Shown in pieces: positions 47,134 to 56,073 of a stretch of 64,000 bases of DNA; the stretch's first letter is position 1; each line of letters begins with the position of its first letter. Source of the DNA: Ichthyenterobacterium magnum (GTDB lineage: Bacteria; Bacteroidota; Bacteroidia; Flavobacteriales; Flavobacteriaceae); contig NZ_RAQJ01000001.1 of the NCBI RefSeq assembly GCF_003610635.1, positions 1,227,684 to 1,291,683 of the forward strand, written 5' to 3'. Both the position numbers and the translations under genes were made by a program. Below the pieces are notes generated by a model that saw only the letters and a list, made by a program, of their open reading frames with translations, searched no databases and was not told the origin of the DNA.

Positions 47134-47868
47134 ATGAAACCTTTAATACCAAAAATGAAATCAAAACAAGTTAAACGTAATCTTGTACTCGGAGTTTTAT
47201 TCTTTCTTCCTGTTCTGTTTTTATTGTTTTTATATCCTGCTAAGCATAATTACGACCCACTAGAAGTTGTTAAAGAAAATATTAATGAGTTGCAGTTTTT
47301 TTCTTCTAATAATGAAAGTAAAATTGAACTAACTAATCATATAACCATATTAAGTTTTTTAGGGAATAAGCCTTTAAATCATGTTATAGCAGCTTCAAAC
47401 CTAAAAGAGCTGGTTTACGACAAATTTAAAGGGTTTAAACGTTTTCAAATTGTTATAGTTTTACCAAAAGGAACAGAAGAAGAAGTAAAGCAATTAAGAA
47501 AGGAAATAAATAATTATGATGACATGCGGTTTTGGCATTACGTGTACGGAGAACCAAACGATATTAAAAACTTATTTAATAGTTTAAATACAGACGAAGC
47601 ATTAGATGTAAACCTATCTACAGAAAAAGTGTTTATTATTGATAAAGATTTGAGCCAGAGAGGACGTTTAGATGATAGAGAAGATAAGGAGAAAGAAAAG
47701 CAAATGGCAGTTTATGGACTCAACTCTTACGATTGTATTGAGGTAGCAGAAATCAAGAATAAGATGAGTGATGATTTACGCATTTTATTTACAGAATATA
47801 GACAAAAAAGAAAAGGAAACTTCGATTCTTCAAAACGAAGAGCAGGAGATTTAAAAGCTGAAGATTAA
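47134..47868 (+). CDS. Membrane-anchored SCO/thioredoxin-fold-like protein without copper ligands
   Basis: I do not recognise a named family. The 244-residue protein has one transmembrane helix (about 15-34) and a periplasmic domain. Its order of segments resembles SCO proteins and its own neighbour: HITILSFLGNKP where SCO has the CxxxC strand, RFQIVIVLPKG, WHYVYGE, and KVFIIDKDLSQRGRLDD where SCO has ALIDKNGFIRSR. The CxxxC and histidine copper ligands are absent, and the single cysteine in the chain is late (SYDCIEV). A highly charged helical stretch (DREDKEKEKQ) follows. It may be an inactive or partner form in oxidase copper delivery; that is inference. M8 is an alternative start. Confidence 0.6.
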   Translation: MKPLIPKMKSKQVKRNLVLGVLFFLPVLFLLFLYPAKHNYDPLEVVKENINELQFFSSNNESKIELTNHITILSFLGNKPLNHVIAASNLKELVYDKFKGFKRFQIVIVLPKGTEEEVKQLRKEINNYDDMRFWHYVYGEPNDIKNLFNSLNTDEALDVNLSTEKVFIIDKDLSQRGRLDDREDKEKEKQMAVYGLNSYDCIEVAEIKNKMSDDLRILFTEYRQKRKGNFDSSKRRAGDLKAED

Positions 47869-47886
47869 TAAAAGCAATTGTCACCT

Positions 47887-47897
47887 TGAGCGCAGTC
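47887..47897 (+). repeat. Core of dispersed intergenic repeat
   Basis: TGAGCGCAGTC matches the core of the elements at 40561 and 4836, in the short gap between two oxidase-assembly genes. Confidence 0.6.
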
Positions 47898-47930
47898 AAA
47901 AGGTCTTTTGTATTATAACAATTTAAACTT

Positions 47931-48677
47931 ATGAACAAAAAACCTAATTATTCATATATAGGTATCGCATTTATCATTTTAGTATTTGGTATTATTTTCA
48001 TTCCAAAAATTTTAGATAGAATTAGCAATGATGATATTACACGTAATGAAAGTAGAAGTGACCAAAAGCGCGAGCCTAAAAAGTATGTTTCAGATTTAAT
48101 GTTTTTAAACATTAATGGAGAACCTAAAAAAGTGCCTGAATTTAGTTTTACAAACCAAGACGGTAAAACAATATCAAATAAAGATTACGAAGGTAAAGTG
48201 TATGTTGTAGAGTTCTTTTTTACAACCTGTCCGTCAATTTGCCCAAAAATGACCAGAAACCTAGTGCAAATACAAAATACATTTAATGGTTTTAATGATT
48301 TTGGAGTTGCATCATTTACTATCAATCCCAAATATGACACACCAGAAGTTTTAAAAACCTATGCTAAAAATTATGGAATGACAAACCCTAATTGGCATTT
48401 AATGACAGGAGAACAAGAAACTATATACAAGTTAGCAAATCAAGGATTTAATATTTATGCAGGGCAAAATGATGAAGTCGATGGTGGTTTTGAGCATTCA
48501 GGTAATTTTGCGTTAATTGATAAAAACGGATTTATTAGATCTCGTCAAGATAAGTTTGGAAACCCAAAAATATTCTACAAAGGGATTATTAGTGAAGCTG
48601 AAAAAACAGATGAAGATGGTGAAGCAGAAGAGATAAGTATTTTAAAAGAAGATATAAAAAAATTACTTAACGAATAA
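47931..48677 (+). CDS. SCO1/SenC copper chaperone for cytochrome oxidase
   Basis: The 248-residue protein has an N-terminal transmembrane helix (about 9-26) and the SCO domain. The copper ligands are present: C100 and C104 in FFFTTCPSICPKM, and the histidine at about 189 in GFEHSGNFALIDKNG. SCO proteins help load the CuA site of subunit II. It is downstream of a SCO-like gene that lacks these ligands. Confidence 0.93.
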   Translation: MNKKPNYSYIGIAFIILVFGIIFIPKILDRISNDDITRNESRSDQKREPKKYVSDLMFLNINGEPKKVPEFSFTNQDGKTISNKDYEGKVYVVEFFFTTCPSICPKMTRNLVQIQNTFNGFNDFGVASFTINPKYDTPEVLKTYAKNYGMTNPNWHLMTGEQETIYKLANQGFNIYAGQNDEVDGGFEHSGNFALIDKNGFIRSRQDKFGNPKIFYKGIISEAEKTDEDGEAEEISILKEDIKKLLNE

Positions 48678-48732
48678 ATAAGTGTAACATGCTGTTTTAC
48701 AGACGATAGCATGAACGTATAACCTTATAAAA

Positions 48733-49266
48733 ATGAACGATAATAAAGAAATTTTAGACGATAAAAAATACAACAAATTAATCGTTGTTTTATCTATAGT
48801 TATACCCATTGTAGTAGCCGCGTTGTTTGGTATTAAAATTCCAAATGTAGAACCTTTGAGTTTTCTGCCACCCATTTATGCAACCATAAACGGATTTACA
48901 GCAATTATTTTAGTAATAGCCTTTTTTGCTATTAAAAAGAATAATATAGTATTACATGAAAATTTAATGACCACAGCTATTTGGTGTTCTGCCTTGTTTT
49001 TGATTATGTATGTAGCGTATCATATGACTAGTGATTCTACAAAATTTGGAGGAGAAGGCGTTATAAAATATTTGTATTACTTTATTTTAATAACACATAT
49101 TATATTGTCTATAGCTGTAATTCCCTTTGTGTTAATCACTTATGTCAGAGCTATAACAAACAATTTCGAAAAGCATAAAAAAATTGCTCGAATCACATTT
49201 CCCTTATGGCTGTATGTAGCAGTAACAGGCGTTATTGTTTATGTTATGATTTCACCTTATTATTAG
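48733..49266 (+). CDS. DUF420 membrane protein
   Basis: The 177-residue protein has about five transmembrane helices (LIVVLSIVIPIVVAAL, then ILVIAFFAIK, ...ALFLIMYVAYHM, ...ILITHIILSIAVIPFVLITY and the last near the C-terminus). The segments NGFTAIILVIAFFAIKKNN and HLM/ENLMTTA are those of DUF420, a family repeatedly found beside oxidase-assembly genes, as here. Histidines in THIILS and YHMTSD could bind metal or haem, but this has not been shown by sequence. Function is therefore only inferred from context. Confidence 0.85.
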   Translation: MNDNKEILDDKKYNKLIVVLSIVIPIVVAALFGIKIPNVEPLSFLPPIYATINGFTAIILVIAFFAIKKNNIVLHENLMTTAIWCSALFLIMYVAYHMTSDSTKFGGEGVIKYLYYFILITHIILSIAVIPFVLITYVRAITNNFEKHKKIARITFPLWLYVAVTGVIVYVMISPYY

Positions 49267-49320
49267 AAAAACATTATTTTAATAACAAATTATGGTAAAC
49301 CCTAAACGCTATTCAAATTA

Positions 49321-49340
49321 ATACCAATAAAAGTTTAAGG
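49321..49340. repeat. Solo end of the MITE-like element
   Basis: ATACCAATAAAAGTTTAAGG resembles the inverted end of the element at 43835-43996 and lies in the gap before a small gene. Confidence 0.45.
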
Positions 49341-49358
49341 TTTTAAAAAATCTATAAA

Positions 49359-49583
49359 ATGAAAAACAAACGAGTCTTTTTTCTTTTTTCTTTTTTTTTG
49401 TTTCTAAAAACAAGAGCGCAATGTGCAATGTGTAGAGCAGTTCTTGAAAGCGAAGAAGGTCAAGCAAGTGCAGAAGGTATTAATAATGGGATTGTGTATT
49501 TAATGTCTATTCCATACATATTAGTTGCAGGCGTTGGCTTTATAATTTACTGGAAATTTTTCAGAGTAAAAAAAACGAAATAA
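49359..49583 (+). CDS. Small membrane protein with a CAMC motif in the oxidase-assembly cluster
   Basis: A 74-residue protein of unknown function. It has a signal-like N-terminus (VFFLFSFFLFLKTRA), then CAMC at residues 22-25 immediately after the likely cleavage site, a short charged loop and one transmembrane helix (about 45-66) with a basic end. The gene lies 92 bases after the DUF420 gene. The CxxC next to copper-delivery genes makes metal binding or disulfide exchange an attractive guess, but nothing in the sequence proves it. Length and composition look like a real gene, not noise. Confidence 0.75.
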   Translation: MKNKRVFFLFSFFLFLKTRAQCAMCRAVLESEEGQASAEGINNGIVYLMSIPYILVAGVGFIIYWKFFRVKKTK

Positions 49584-49669
49584 GATTTTTACAATCACTT
49601 GTAACATTTTCTAAGTTTATAAGTCTAATTAAATATAAACTACATCAAATCAATCAAAAAACGCTAACC

Positions 49670-50371
49670 ATGCTTAAAATTGAAAAGCTTCATAAATCCT
49701 ATCCAATAGGAGATTCTAGTTTACATGTACTTAAAGGAATAGATCTTTCTGTAGAAGAAGGAGAGATGGTTGCTATTATGGGATCTTCAGGTTCAGGGAA
49801 ATCTACCTTGCTAAATATTATAGGAATGTTAGACGAAGCAGATGAAGGTGATTATGTGCTAGATGGCGTAAAGATTGAAAATCTTACCGAAAAAAAAGCT
49901 GCAGTTTATAGAAATAAATTTTTAGGATTTATTTTTCAATCTTTCAATCTTATCAATTATAAAAATGCCTTAGAAAATGTTGCTTTGCCTTTATATTATC
50001 AAGGTATGAATAGAAAGCAGCGTCAAGAAGAAGGTATGTTCCATTTAGGAAAAGTTGGATTGGCAGACTGGGCAAAACACTTACCTAATGAGCTTTCAGG
50101 AGGTCAAAAACAGCGTGTGGCAATTGCAAGAGCATTAGCAGCTAAACCTAAGTTATTGTTAGCAGATGAACCAACAGGCGCATTAGATACAACAACATCA
50201 TACGAAATCATGGAGTTCATCCAGCAATTAAATGATGAAGGTAAAACCATATTAATGGTAACCCATGAAGAAGATATTGCAAATATGTGTAAACGTATAG
50301 TACGTTTAAAAGACGGTGTAATAATGGAAGATACTTTTGTTAATCAAGTAAGAGCATCACAATATGTTTGA
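49670..50371 (+). CDS. MacB-type ABC transporter ATP-binding protein
   Basis: The 233-residue ATPase has Walker A GSSGSGKST (about 38-46), Q-loop FQSFNL, signature LSGGQKQRVAIARAL, Walker B LLLADEPTGALD and switch histidine in MVTHEED. The closest general type is the MacB/LolD/FtsE group, which powers lipoprotein, peptide or antibiotic export with FtsX-like permeases. The start overlaps nothing; the end overlaps the first permease by 8 bases, showing co-translation. First gene of a five-gene export operon. Confidence 0.95.
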   Translation: MLKIEKLHKSYPIGDSSLHVLKGIDLSVEEGEMVAIMGSSGSGKSTLLNIIGMLDEADEGDYVLDGVKIENLTEKKAAVYRNKFLGFIFQSFNLINYKNALENVALPLYYQGMNRKQRQEEGMFHLGKVGLADWAKHLPNELSGGQKQRVAIARALAAKPKLLLADEPTGALDTTTSYEIMEFIQQLNDEGKTILMVTHEEDIANMCKRIVRLKDGVIMEDTFVNQVRASQYV

Positions 50372-51593
50372 TATAGACCTTTGGCGAGAAATATTTCAAA
50401 GTATAAATAAAAACAGAACGAGAAGTTTACTGTCTGGTTTTACAGTGGCTTTTGCTATTCTACTATTTACTATACTTTTTGGAGTAGCTAATGGTTTAGG
50501 TAACACATTTTCTGAGGCTTTTGTTGATGATGCTAATAATGCCATTTTTATTAGATCAGGCCGTACAACTAAAGCACATAAAGGACTTCAAGCTGGTAGG
50601 CGTATACAGTTTAAAAATGGAGATTACGATTATATTAAAGAAGAATTTGGAGATAAAGTACAGTATATAACATCAAGAGTTTATAAAGGCGTTAATGCGT
50701 CTTTTAGAAATGAAGAAAATTCATATACCGTTAGAGCTTGCCATCCAGATCATCAATATTTAGAAAATACGTTGATGACAGATGGACGTTTTATTAATCA
50801 ATCAGATTTGGATAATAAAACTAAGGTAATTGTTATTGGCCGTTTAGTAGAGGAAGATTTATTTTTAAAAACCACAGCTTTAGGTAAGTATGTAAACTTA
50901 AGTGGTATTCAATATAAGGTAGTAGGCGTTTTTAGAGATAAAGGAGGCGATAATGAAGAACGATTGATTTATATGCCAATAAGTACAGCGCAGCAAGTAT
51001 ATGGTAATAATGATTATGTAGATCAAATAAATTTAACCTATAATCCAAACATGGATTATGATCAAGCCTTGGCATTTGGAAGAACGATAACAAAAAAAAT
51101 GAAAAATCGTTTTTCTGTAGCTTCAAATGATCAAAGAGCAATTAGGTTATTTAATATGGCTGAGCAATCTAAAGGTGTAAACCAAATGACGTCAGGCTTA
51201 GGAATTTTAATTTTGGTTATTGGCTTTGGTACACTTATAGCTGGTATTGTAGGTATAAGTAATATCATGATTTTTATTGTTAAAGAGCGTACAAAAGAAA
51301 TAGGTATACGTAAAGCTCTAGGCGCATCTCCAAAGTCAATTATATCAATCATTTTAATAGAGTCTGTATTAATTACAATTATTGCAGGATTTATGGGCTT
51401 GGTTATTGGTACAGGAGTTTTAGAGTTAGTTGGTCCAAGCTTAGAAGAGTATTTTATTAAAGACCCAAGTGTAAGTGGTACACTTGTGCTTGGAGCAACA
51501 ATTACATTAATAATAGCAGGAGCAATTGCAGGTTATTTACCAGCAAAAAAAGCATCAAGAATTAAACCAATAGTAGCATTAAGAAACGATTAA
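50364..51593 (+). CDS. FtsX-type ABC transporter permease (first)
   Basis: The 409-residue protein has the MacB arrangement: an N-terminal helix (about 19-42), a long periplasmic MacB domain (about 45-270), then three C-terminal transmembrane helices containing the FtsX motif FIVKERTKEIGIRKALGASP. It would form a permease with its paralogue at 51688. No cofactor motifs are expected. Its start overlaps the ATPase gene by 8 bases. Confidence 0.93.
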   Translation: MFDIDLWREIFQSINKNRTRSLLSGFTVAFAILLFTILFGVANGLGNTFSEAFVDDANNAIFIRSGRTTKAHKGLQAGRRIQFKNGDYDYIKEEFGDKVQYITSRVYKGVNASFRNEENSYTVRACHPDHQYLENTLMTDGRFINQSDLDNKTKVIVIGRLVEEDLFLKTTALGKYVNLSGIQYKVVGVFRDKGGDNEERLIYMPISTAQQVYGNNDYVDQINLTYNPNMDYDQALAFGRTITKKMKNRFSVASNDQRAIRLFNMAEQSKGVNQMTSGLGILILVIGFGTLIAGIVGISNIMIFIVKERTKEIGIRKALGASPKSIISIILIESVLITIIAGFMGLVIGTGVLELVGPSLEEYFIKDPSVSGTLVLGATITLIIAGAIAGYLPAKKASRIKPIVALRND

Positions 51594-51594
51594 T

Positions 51595-51684
51595 ATGTTC
51601 AACCGAGCTAATTATAAAATACTGTTTAGTTATAAAAATGCCAAAGGCGAGCACATTCAACCTATAAAAAACAATAAAAATTAG
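51595..51684 (+). CDS. Possible 29-residue open frame between the permease genes
   Basis: ATG to TAG fills almost the whole gap between the two permeases and ends 3 bases before the next ATG. It could be a leader peptide or a remnant of an earlier permease end, or chance. No recognisable domain. Confidence 0.2.
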   Translation: MFNRANYKILFSYKNAKGEHIQPIKNNKN

Positions 51685-51687
51685 TAG

Positions 51688-52929
51688 ATGAAATTTTTAT
51701 TCGATAGAGATACCTGGCAAGAAGTATATGATAGCTTAAGTAAAAATAAACTTAGGTCTGTGCTTACTATGGTTGGCGTTTGGTGGGGAATTTTACTCCT
51801 TATAGGTTTATTAGGTTCTGCAAAAGGTATCGAGAATTCTTTTAATCGTTTATTTGGAAGCTTTGCAACTAATAGTGTATTTGTTTGGGGGCAAAGTACC
51901 AGCAAACCTTTTAAGGGGTTTCAAGAAGGAAAGCAAGTTAGGCTGTCTTTGTCTGATGCAAAAAAAGTAGAAGAAAATGTTGAAGGTATAGAGTTTGTAG
52001 TTCCACGTAATCAAAATCAAGCATTTGTAGTTAGAAATTTTTTGTCAGGAACTTTTGGTATTAACGGAGATTATCCATTACTGGATAAAGTTCAGAAAAA
52101 GAAAATGACCAAAGGGCGATTTATCAACCAAAGCGATATTGATGAGAATAAAAAAGTAACCGTTATTTCTGAAGAAATCTACAAACAGTTATTTGAAAAA
52201 GATGAAGAAGCTATAGGTCAATATATTCAAATAAACAGCATTAACTTTAAAGTTATTGGTTTGTTTGAAAACGGAAACGTAAACATGGGACCAACGAGTG
52301 ATATACATATTCCATTTACAACATTTCAACAAATTTATAATCAAGGTGAGGAGATTGGTTGGATGATGATAACAGGAAAACCAGAATATGATATCAAGCA
52401 AATAGAAGCAGACGCTAAATTGATTCTTAGAAACTTAAATAAAATTCATCCAGAAGATAAAAGAGCTTTTGGTAGTTTTAACTTAGGGAGTGAGTTTGCA
52501 AAAGTTGCAGGCTTTTTAAAAGGCATGCAATTTTTAACATGGTTTGTAGGTATAGCTACATTAATAGCTGGTGTTTTTGCTATTGGTAATATATTACTAA
52601 TAACAGTTAAAGAACGCACAAAAGAAATTGGGGTAAGACGCGCCATTGGAGCAACACCATTCGAAATTAAAAGACAAATAGTTGTAGAAGCAGTTTTTAT
52701 TACGCTTATAGCTGGTTTCTTTGGGATTATTAGCGGAGGCTGGATATTAATACTCATAGATAAAACCATAGGTCAAGGTGACGATGCATGGATGGTTAAC
52801 GCATCTGTATCCATAGGAATTGTATTTATAGCACTTATCATATTAGTTGTTTTAGGAACATTAATAGGGTTAATACCTGCATTTAAAGCAACAAGCATAA
52901 AACCAATAGACGCATTAAGAGAAGAATAA
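51688..52929 (+). CDS. FtsX-type ABC transporter permease (second)
   Basis: This 413-residue paralogue has the same MacB layout: N-terminal helix with LLLIGLLGSAKGIE, a periplasmic domain (about 45-265) and C-terminal helices carrying ITVKERTKEIGVRRAIGATP. The two permeases are clearly related but not identical, suggesting a heterodimeric transporter. It is followed 18 bases later by the fusion protein. Confidence 0.93.
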   Translation: MKFLFDRDTWQEVYDSLSKNKLRSVLTMVGVWWGILLLIGLLGSAKGIENSFNRLFGSFATNSVFVWGQSTSKPFKGFQEGKQVRLSLSDAKKVEENVEGIEFVVPRNQNQAFVVRNFLSGTFGINGDYPLLDKVQKKKMTKGRFINQSDIDENKKVTVISEEIYKQLFEKDEEAIGQYIQINSINFKVIGLFENGNVNMGPTSDIHIPFTTFQQIYNQGEEIGWMMITGKPEYDIKQIEADAKLILRNLNKIHPEDKRAFGSFNLGSEFAKVAGFLKGMQFLTWFVGIATLIAGVFAIGNILLITVKERTKEIGVRRAIGATPFEIKRQIVVEAVFITLIAGFFGIISGGWILILIDKTIGQGDDAWMVNASVSIGIVFIALIILVVLGTLIGLIPAFKATSIKPIDALREE

Positions 52930-52947
52930 AATCAATTAGAATAAAAA

Positions 52948-54060
52948 ATGAAAAAAGCAGTTAAAATAATTATAGGAATAGTCTTATTAGTAGCATTACT
53001 TTTTGTGCTAAAACACTTTAAGGATTCTAACTCAAAAGATGTTGAAGACTTTAAAACGAATGAGCCTTTTTACACATCTATTAATACAAAAACAGTAGCT
53101 ACTGGTAAATTAAATCCAGAAGAAGAAATCGAACTTAAACCTCAAATTTCTGGTATTGTAGATCAAATTCTAGTCGAAGAAGGAGATATTGTACAGAAAG
53201 GTGATTTAATAGTAAAAATTAGAGTAGTACCAAACGAGCAAAGTTTAGTAAGTGCTAATAGTAGAATTAAAACGGCTAGATTGGCATCAGATAATGCTAA
53301 AGTGTTGTATGACAGAAATAAAGCTTTATTTGAAAAAGGCGTCATTTCTAAACAAGATTTTGAGAATAGTGAATTGTCATACAATCAAGCAAGAGAGTCT
53401 TTGTTACAATCCCAAAACGACTATCAAATTATTAAAAGAGGATCTTTATCTGGAGGCGGATCAGCAAATACTAATATCACAGCTCAAATTTCTGGAACTA
53501 TTTTAGAAATTCCTGTAAGAGAAGGAGATCAAGTTATAGAGAGTAATAGCTTTAATGCAGGAACAACAATTGCTACCATTGCAGATATGAGTAAAATGAT
53601 ATTTGAAGGTAAAGTTGATGAGGCTGAAGTAGGAAAACTTGAAGAAGGTAAAGAGATAAAAGTAATTTTAGGAGCTATAAACGAAAAAGAATTTCCAGCA
53701 AAACTAACATTTGTTGCCCCTAAAGGAAAAGAAGAAAATGGAGCCGTACAGTTTACAATTAAAGCAGATGTAGAAGTAGAACAGTCTACAAAAATAAGAG
53801 CAGGTTATAGCGCAAATGCTGAGATTGAAATGGAAAGCAAAGACAGTGTTTTAGTTATAAAAGAAGCACTACTTCAGTTTAATAGAATTACTGAAAAACC
53901 TTTTGTAGAAATTCAAACAGGTGAAGGTAAGTTTGAAAAGAAAAATGTAGAACTTGGTTTGTCTGATGGAATTAATGTTGAAATTACCGATGGTGTTAAA
54001 GAAGGTGATAAGATTAAAGTTTGGAACAAAGCATCAAAAGAAGATGAAGATGATGACTAA
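52948..54060 (+). CDS. Membrane fusion (HlyD/MacA-type) efflux protein
   Basis: The 370-residue protein has an N-terminal transmembrane helix (VKIIIGIVLLVALLFVL), the first lipoyl half (about 60-88, DQILVEEGDIVQKGDLI), a helical hairpin (about 95-150) with RIKTARLASDN, the second lipoyl half and a beta-barrel region. It connects the inner-membrane ABC transporter to the TolC channel. The acidic C-terminus (EDEDDD) is unusual but short. Next gene begins about 20 bases downstream. Confidence 0.93.
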   Translation: MKKAVKIIIGIVLLVALLFVLKHFKDSNSKDVEDFKTNEPFYTSINTKTVATGKLNPEEEIELKPQISGIVDQILVEEGDIVQKGDLIVKIRVVPNEQSLVSANSRIKTARLASDNAKVLYDRNKALFEKGVISKQDFENSELSYNQARESLLQSQNDYQIIKRGSLSGGGSANTNITAQISGTILEIPVREGDQVIESNSFNAGTTIATIADMSKMIFEGKVDEAEVGKLEEGKEIKVILGAINEKEFPAKLTFVAPKGKEENGAVQFTIKADVEVEQSTKIRAGYSANAEIEMESKDSVLVIKEALLQFNRITEKPFVEIQTGEGKFEKKNVELGLSDGINVEITDGVKEGDKIKVWNKASKEDEDDD

Positions 54061-54079
54061 TAATTTTAGAAAGCGTAAC

Positions 54080-55399
54080 ATGAAAAAGTATATAATAGTT
54101 TGTATAGCATTAATAAGTTTTGCTAGCTTTTCTCAAGAAAAAAAATGGACACTTAGAGAATGTGTGGATCATGCACTTGAGAATAATATTTCAGTAAAGC
54201 AAGGCGAGAATACGTTGCTTTTAAATGATCAAGATGTTAAAGCCGCAAAAGGACAATTTTTACCTAACGTAAGCGGAAATGTAGGTCAAAGTTTAGCAAT
54301 AGGAAACAGAGAATTGTTTCCAGGACAATTTGTTGATAGAACGTCTAATAGTACAAGTATAAGTGTTGGAGCTAGTCAAACCATATTTAACGGTTTTAGA
54401 GTAAAGAATAGCTTTAAGCAATCACAACTTACTAGAGAAACTAATGAGTTGGAGTTAAATAGAATAAAAGACGATATATCATTAAATGTAGTTAACGCTT
54501 ACCTAAATGTACTTTTTAACAGAGAAAATTTAGAAATTGCTCAAGCACAATACGATTTTTCTCAAAAACAGCTAGACCAAGTTAAAGAGTTGGTCGATGC
54601 TGGTGTGCAACCAAGAGCAAATATTTTTGATGTTGAAGCAACTTTAGCAAACGACTCTCAAGGAGTTACTATTGCTGAAAACAATTATAATTTAGCATTA
54701 CTGTCTTTATCACAGTTATTACAAGTGCCATATCAAGGGTTTGATGTACAAGATATTGAAGTTGATACACCATCTGCAGCATTATTGTATAATAATGTAC
54801 AACCCATTTTAAATCATGCTTTAGAAAACAGGAACGAAATTAAAGTAGCAGAAAAAGGAATTGAAAGCGCATCATTAGGAACCGAAATATCTAAAAGTGG
54901 TTTTTTACCAACAGTTTCTTTTAGATATGATTATGGAACTAACGCGTTTTTTACAAATTTAAGCGATACTGAAGCTACTTTTTTTAATCAACTTAATGAT
55001 CAAAGAGCTCATAATTTTAGTCTTAATGTAAATATCCCAATATTCTCTCGTTACCAAAATAAAACGGCGGTTGCTAAATCAAGAATCCAAGAGGACAATG
55101 CAAAACTAAGTTTAGAGCAAACAAAACTTAATTTAGAATCTACAGTACAAAGAGCATTTACAGATGCTCAAGCTGCTTACAGAACTTATGAAGCTTCTAA
55201 AGCATCATTAGAGTCTCAAAAACTAGCGTTTAATAATTCGCAAGAGCGTTATAGTATTGGGGTTATGAATTCTTTTGACTTAGAACAAGCTAGATTGAGA
55301 TTGTTAAATGCAGAGTCTTCATTAATTAATGCCAAATATGATTTTGTATTTAAAACAAAAGTATTAGATTTCTACTTAGGAAAATCAATTACCGAATAA
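54080..55399 (+). CDS. TolC family outer-membrane efflux protein
   Basis: Outer-membrane channel of the exporter, 439 residues. A signal peptide (KYIIVCIALISFASFS) and the WTLRECVDHALENN start are typical of TolC-like OEP domains; long coiled-coil helices with repeats such as NVVNAYLNVLFNRENLEIA follow, in two related halves. I start at 54080: an open frame runs further upstream, but it overlaps the fusion-protein gene and lacks the signal peptide at its N-terminus. Confidence 0.93.
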   Translation: MKKYIIVCIALISFASFSQEKKWTLRECVDHALENNISVKQGENTLLLNDQDVKAAKGQFLPNVSGNVGQSLAIGNRELFPGQFVDRTSNSTSISVGASQTIFNGFRVKNSFKQSQLTRETNELELNRIKDDISLNVVNAYLNVLFNRENLEIAQAQYDFSQKQLDQVKELVDAGVQPRANIFDVEATLANDSQGVTIAENNYNLALLSLSQLLQVPYQGFDVQDIEVDTPSAALLYNNVQPILNHALENRNEIKVAEKGIESASLGTEISKSGFLPTVSFRYDYGTNAFFTNLSDTEATFFNQLNDQRAHNFSLNVNIPIFSRYQNKTAVAKSRIQEDNAKLSLEQTKLNLESTVQRAFTDAQAAYRTYEASKASLESQKLAFNNSQERYSIGVMNSFDLEQARLRLLNAESSLINAKYDFVFKTKVLDFYLGKSITE

Positions 55400-55401
55400 T
55401 T

Positions 55402-56073
55402 TTGGCTATAATACTAAGCATAGAAACCACAACAACAAACTGTTCAGTTTCTCTTTCTAAAGAAGGAGAAACTTTGTTTTTAAAAGAAGATAATAACAAA
55501 AACTATTCTCATGCAGAATCGTTGCATGTGTTTATTGATGAGGTTATAGCGTCTTCAGAATATAAATTAGAAAACATTGATGCCATTGCCGTTAGTAAAG
55601 GGCCAGGGTCATATACAGGGTTACGTATTGGTGTGTCAGCTGCTAAAGGTTTGTGTTTTTCGTTAGATAAACCGTTAATTTCAGTATCTACATTAGAAGC
55701 TTTAGCGTCTCAGGTAAAAGTTAATTTCGGTATAATAGTGCCTATGCTTGATGCGAGACGCATGGAAGTGTATTCTGCAATATATGATGCTTCTCACAAC
55801 GAAGTTAGAAAGATTGAAGCACAAGTTTTAGATGAAAATTCATTTGAAACATATCTAAAAAACGAAATAGTGTATTTTGTTGGTAATGGAGTAGAGAAAA
55901 CTAAAACACTTATTAAGCATTCTAATGCAGTTTTTATCGAAGGTAAATTGCCATCAGCAAATGAGATGAGCAAGCTGGCTTATGATAAGTATCAAAAAAA
56001 CGACATCGAAGATGTCGCTTATTTTGAACCGTATTATTTAAAAGATTTTATTGCTTTAAAACCAAAATCTTAA
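55402..56073 (+). CDS. tsaB: tRNA threonylcarbamoyladenosine biosynthesis protein TsaB
   Basis: TsaB is the scaffold that partners TsaD (and TsaE) to make t6A in tRNAs that read ANN codons. The 223-residue protein has the ASKHA fold with ILSIETTTTNCSVSL and the conserved KGPGSYTGLRIGVSAAKGL. It begins with TTG at 55402, just 2 bases after the tolC-like stop, and no ATG is near. The C-terminal half is degenerate relative to TsaD, as is normal. Its stop overlaps the convergent mscS end by 4 bases. Confidence 0.93.
   Translation: MAIILSIETTTTNCSVSLSKEGETLFLKEDNNKNYSHAESLHVFIDEVIASSEYKLENIDAIAVSKGPGSYTGLRIGVSAAKGLCFSLDKPLISVSTLEALASQVKVNFGIIVPMLDARRMEVYSAIYDASHNEVRKIEAQVLDENSFETYLKNEIVYFVGNGVEKTKTLIKHSNAVFIEGKLPSANEMSKLAYDKYQKNDIEDVAYFEPYYLKDFIALKPKS

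Noticed and set aside
53954..54079. Upstream extension of the TolC-like ORF
   Set aside because: It overlaps the fusion-protein gene and would place the signal peptide inside the protein.
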